Assembly: GCA_000697475.1 (NCBI GenBank)
Contig: JNEU01000871.1
Span: 62,001 to 126,000 of the forward strand
Reading direction: 5' to 3'
Origin: Lichtheimia corymbifera B2541
Lineage: Eukaryota > Mucoromycota > Mucoromycetes > Mucorales > Lichtheimiaceae
DNA: 64,000 nucleotides
The position numbers were made by a program, and so were the translations under genes. Numbering within the stretch: position 1 is the stretch's first letter; each line of letters begins with the position of its first letter. Positions 62,647 through 64,000 of this stretch are shown here, piece after piece. Under the pieces are notes generated by a model. The model did not search any database. It was not told where the DNA came from and was given only the letters and a program-made list of their open reading frames with translations.

Positions 62647-63573
62647 TGTTGTAAACCTAAAAGGACATCCATCTTATTAATAAACATGTTTTCTCGTGCT
62701 TGAGACATCCCCCATATGGAATGAAATGATATAAAGAACGTGTATGTGTGCGAGTGTGTTTGAAAAAGTGAATCAGAGAGATGATGAAGCGAGATGCGTT
62801 TGTGTGCGTGGAATAGAAATGGGCGACCAGTGGACGTCATCTGGAAACATTGGCAAGAGGATATGCGGTACAAACCTTTTGTAGAGAAGCGGGAATCAGG
62901 AGCGGATACGAGAAGCTCAGGTATAACCGGGAAAGTGTAAAAGAAAAAGAGATCAAGGAATGGCCGTACAATCGCAATTCCAAGAGCTGAAAAAGAAGCG
63001 CTGTGTGATATTTCCAGGGCGAGAGTCCCTGCCATGCCTGGAATCTAATACTCCGTCAAGTGCGCAATATATTCCTCAGCAAATCACAGTCGCTCATCAC
63101 CATGTGGGTGCAAAAGGGCTTGGAATACGAGTTTCCTACACAGCATCATCATAAACCATCATCATCATCATTATAGCCATCTTGATCCCCATTTTCCCAA
63201 CAATGAATAACTGAAATAGAAAAAGATTTGAACTTGTTTGGTGCAAGGATGCCTTTGGTCTCCATGGTAAAAATCAAGCATGCGTTTGGGCTAAGCATGA
63301 GGAAACCCCGTTACTGCTAATGCATTGCCTTTTATTGACATCTTGCATGCCAACCGTGCACCGTGCTCATCTAACCTGGTTTTGACATTTGTGTTGCACA
63401 CACACGCACACTCTTGCTGCACATCCCTTCTTCACATGTTGATATCAATAATACAATTTAGTTTTCAATCAATCAATCATTCTTTACTGGATCAAATCAG
63501 GTCATCATTCAATGATACAACAACATTCAAATAAAAATTCATTGTCACTACACTAAGCTATGTGGATAGCATC
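62647..63573. other. Intergenic, RHO1 promoter and 3' end of edge gene
   Basis: About 930 bp. A minus-strand frame (from 63035) continues upstream of the RHO1 start but is leader sequence. No repeat, RNA gene or other coding sequence is apparent. Confidence 0.45.
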
Positions 63574-64000
63574 TTATTGAGGGTTAGCTGCTGCTTGACC
63601 TGGTTGACCTGGTTGAGCTTGTTGACCTGGTTGGGTGCCTTGAGTCTGAGCACCGTTGTTTTGTTTGTTTTTGCCATTATTCTTCTTGCCCTTGTTGTGG
63701 CGTTTCTCAACCTTCTTGCCTTCTTGACCATGACCAGCAGTTCCTTCAAAAGCGGCACCATTGTTATCACGGGTCTGGTGTTGTGTCTTATCCTTGATTT
63801 CATTATTACTTCTCTTGGTGAGGCCATCCAAAGCGCCATCTTGTTGATCACCAGCAACAGTAGTAGCAGCACCCTCTTGTCCACCAACACTGACAGGTGG
63901 TTGACCTTGATCAGCAGCACCAGTTACGTCCTTGTTGCATCTCTTGCCAATGGATTTCTTTCCACCTGAAGCATTGCCGCTTTCGCTTTGGTGTGCACTG
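63574..64000 (-). CDS. Gln/Gly/Lys-rich protein with spaced Lys-Arg sites (C-terminal part)
   Basis: The frame enters from the right edge without a start and runs to TAA at 63574, about 141 residues. It is low complexity: Gly, Gln, Asn, Ala and Lys dominate, with no hydrophobic core. Three Lys-Arg pairs are spaced regularly (63940-63945, 63811-63816, 63700-63705), 43 and 37 residues apart. Each is followed by a similar tetrapeptide: CNKD, SNNE, HNKG. The tail is Gln/Pro-rich (TQPGQQAQPGQPGQAA). Such spaced Lys-Arg sites in a secreted precursor would be cleaved by the Golgi protease Kex2, but the signal peptide, if any, lies outside the window. Alternatives are a disordered RNA-binding or nuclear protein. 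I recognise no domain. Confidence 0.6.
   Translation of the reverse strand, partial: SAHQSESGNASGGKKSIGKRCNKDVTGAADQGQPPVSVGGQEGAATTVAGDQQDGALDGLTKRSNNEIKDKTQHQTRDNNGAAFEGTAGHGQEGKKVEKRHNKGKKNNGKNKQNNGAQTQGTQPGQQAQPGQPGQAAANPQ

Overview
The window is eukaryotic nuclear DNA, almost certainly from an early-diverging filamentous fungus; Mucoromycota, probably Mucorales, is the best guess. Genes are dense and broken by many short GT-AG introns, mostly 50-75 nt. Gene content is fungal (RHO1, PKC1-like kinase, CDC25-type RasGEF, HMT1-type ABC protein) but includes genes lost from yeasts, such as MED23 and NKAP. Species cannot be read from the sequence. Exon joins given here were made by eye from splice consensus and reading frame.

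Layout. 1-7.2 kb: NKAP-like gene (minus, partial) and MED23 (plus) from a 149-bp divergent gap. 7.2-8.25 kb: SF3B4 (minus). 8.7-10.9 kb: acyl-CoA carboxylase beta subunit (minus). About 11.1-11.6 kb: possible small secreted protein. 12.0-13.5 kb: TGS1 (minus). 13.5-21 kb: gene-poor, holding a 3.4-kb array of inverted repeats nested at several scales (16.4-19.9 kb) and scraps of possible coding sequence. 21.0-23.6 kb: cytosolic asparaginyl-tRNA synthetase (minus) and MoaE (plus), divergent. 23.7-25.5 kb: cytochrome P450. 25.9-29.8 kb: SH3-WW-WW-RasGEF. 30.4-35.1 kb: a reduced Fab1/PIKfyve-like lipid kinase. 36.3-37.7 kb: flavodoxin-like quinone reductase with an Ala-rich tail. 38.7-42.3 kb: HMT1-like ABC protein with a degenerate ATPase site. 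42.5-43.7 kb: WDR83. 44.3-45.7 kb: MpaB-family oxygenase. 45.9-46.8 kb: A20/AN1 zinc finger protein. 47.0-47.7 kb: mitoribosomal mL50. 47.9-49.4 kb: SNRNP40. 49.5-53.1 kb: protein kinase C. 55.1-55.7 kb: mitoribosomal uL23m. 55.8-57.9 kb: D-2-hydroxyglutarate dehydrogenase. 58.8-61.0 kb: MFS transporter. 61.3-62.6 kb: RHO1. 63.6-64.0 kb: C-terminal part of a Gln/Gly-rich protein with regularly spaced Lys-Arg sites.

Functionally most genes are unlinked housekeeping genes. Two themes recur: pre-mRNA splicing or snRNP biogenesis (NKAP, SF3B4, TGS1, WDR83, SNRNP40), and the Rho1-Pkc1 cell-wall integrity pair, whose genes lie about 8 kb apart. The most unusual material is the palindromic array, the two degenerate enzymes (lipid kinase and ABC protein) and the Lys-Arg repeat protein at the right edge.
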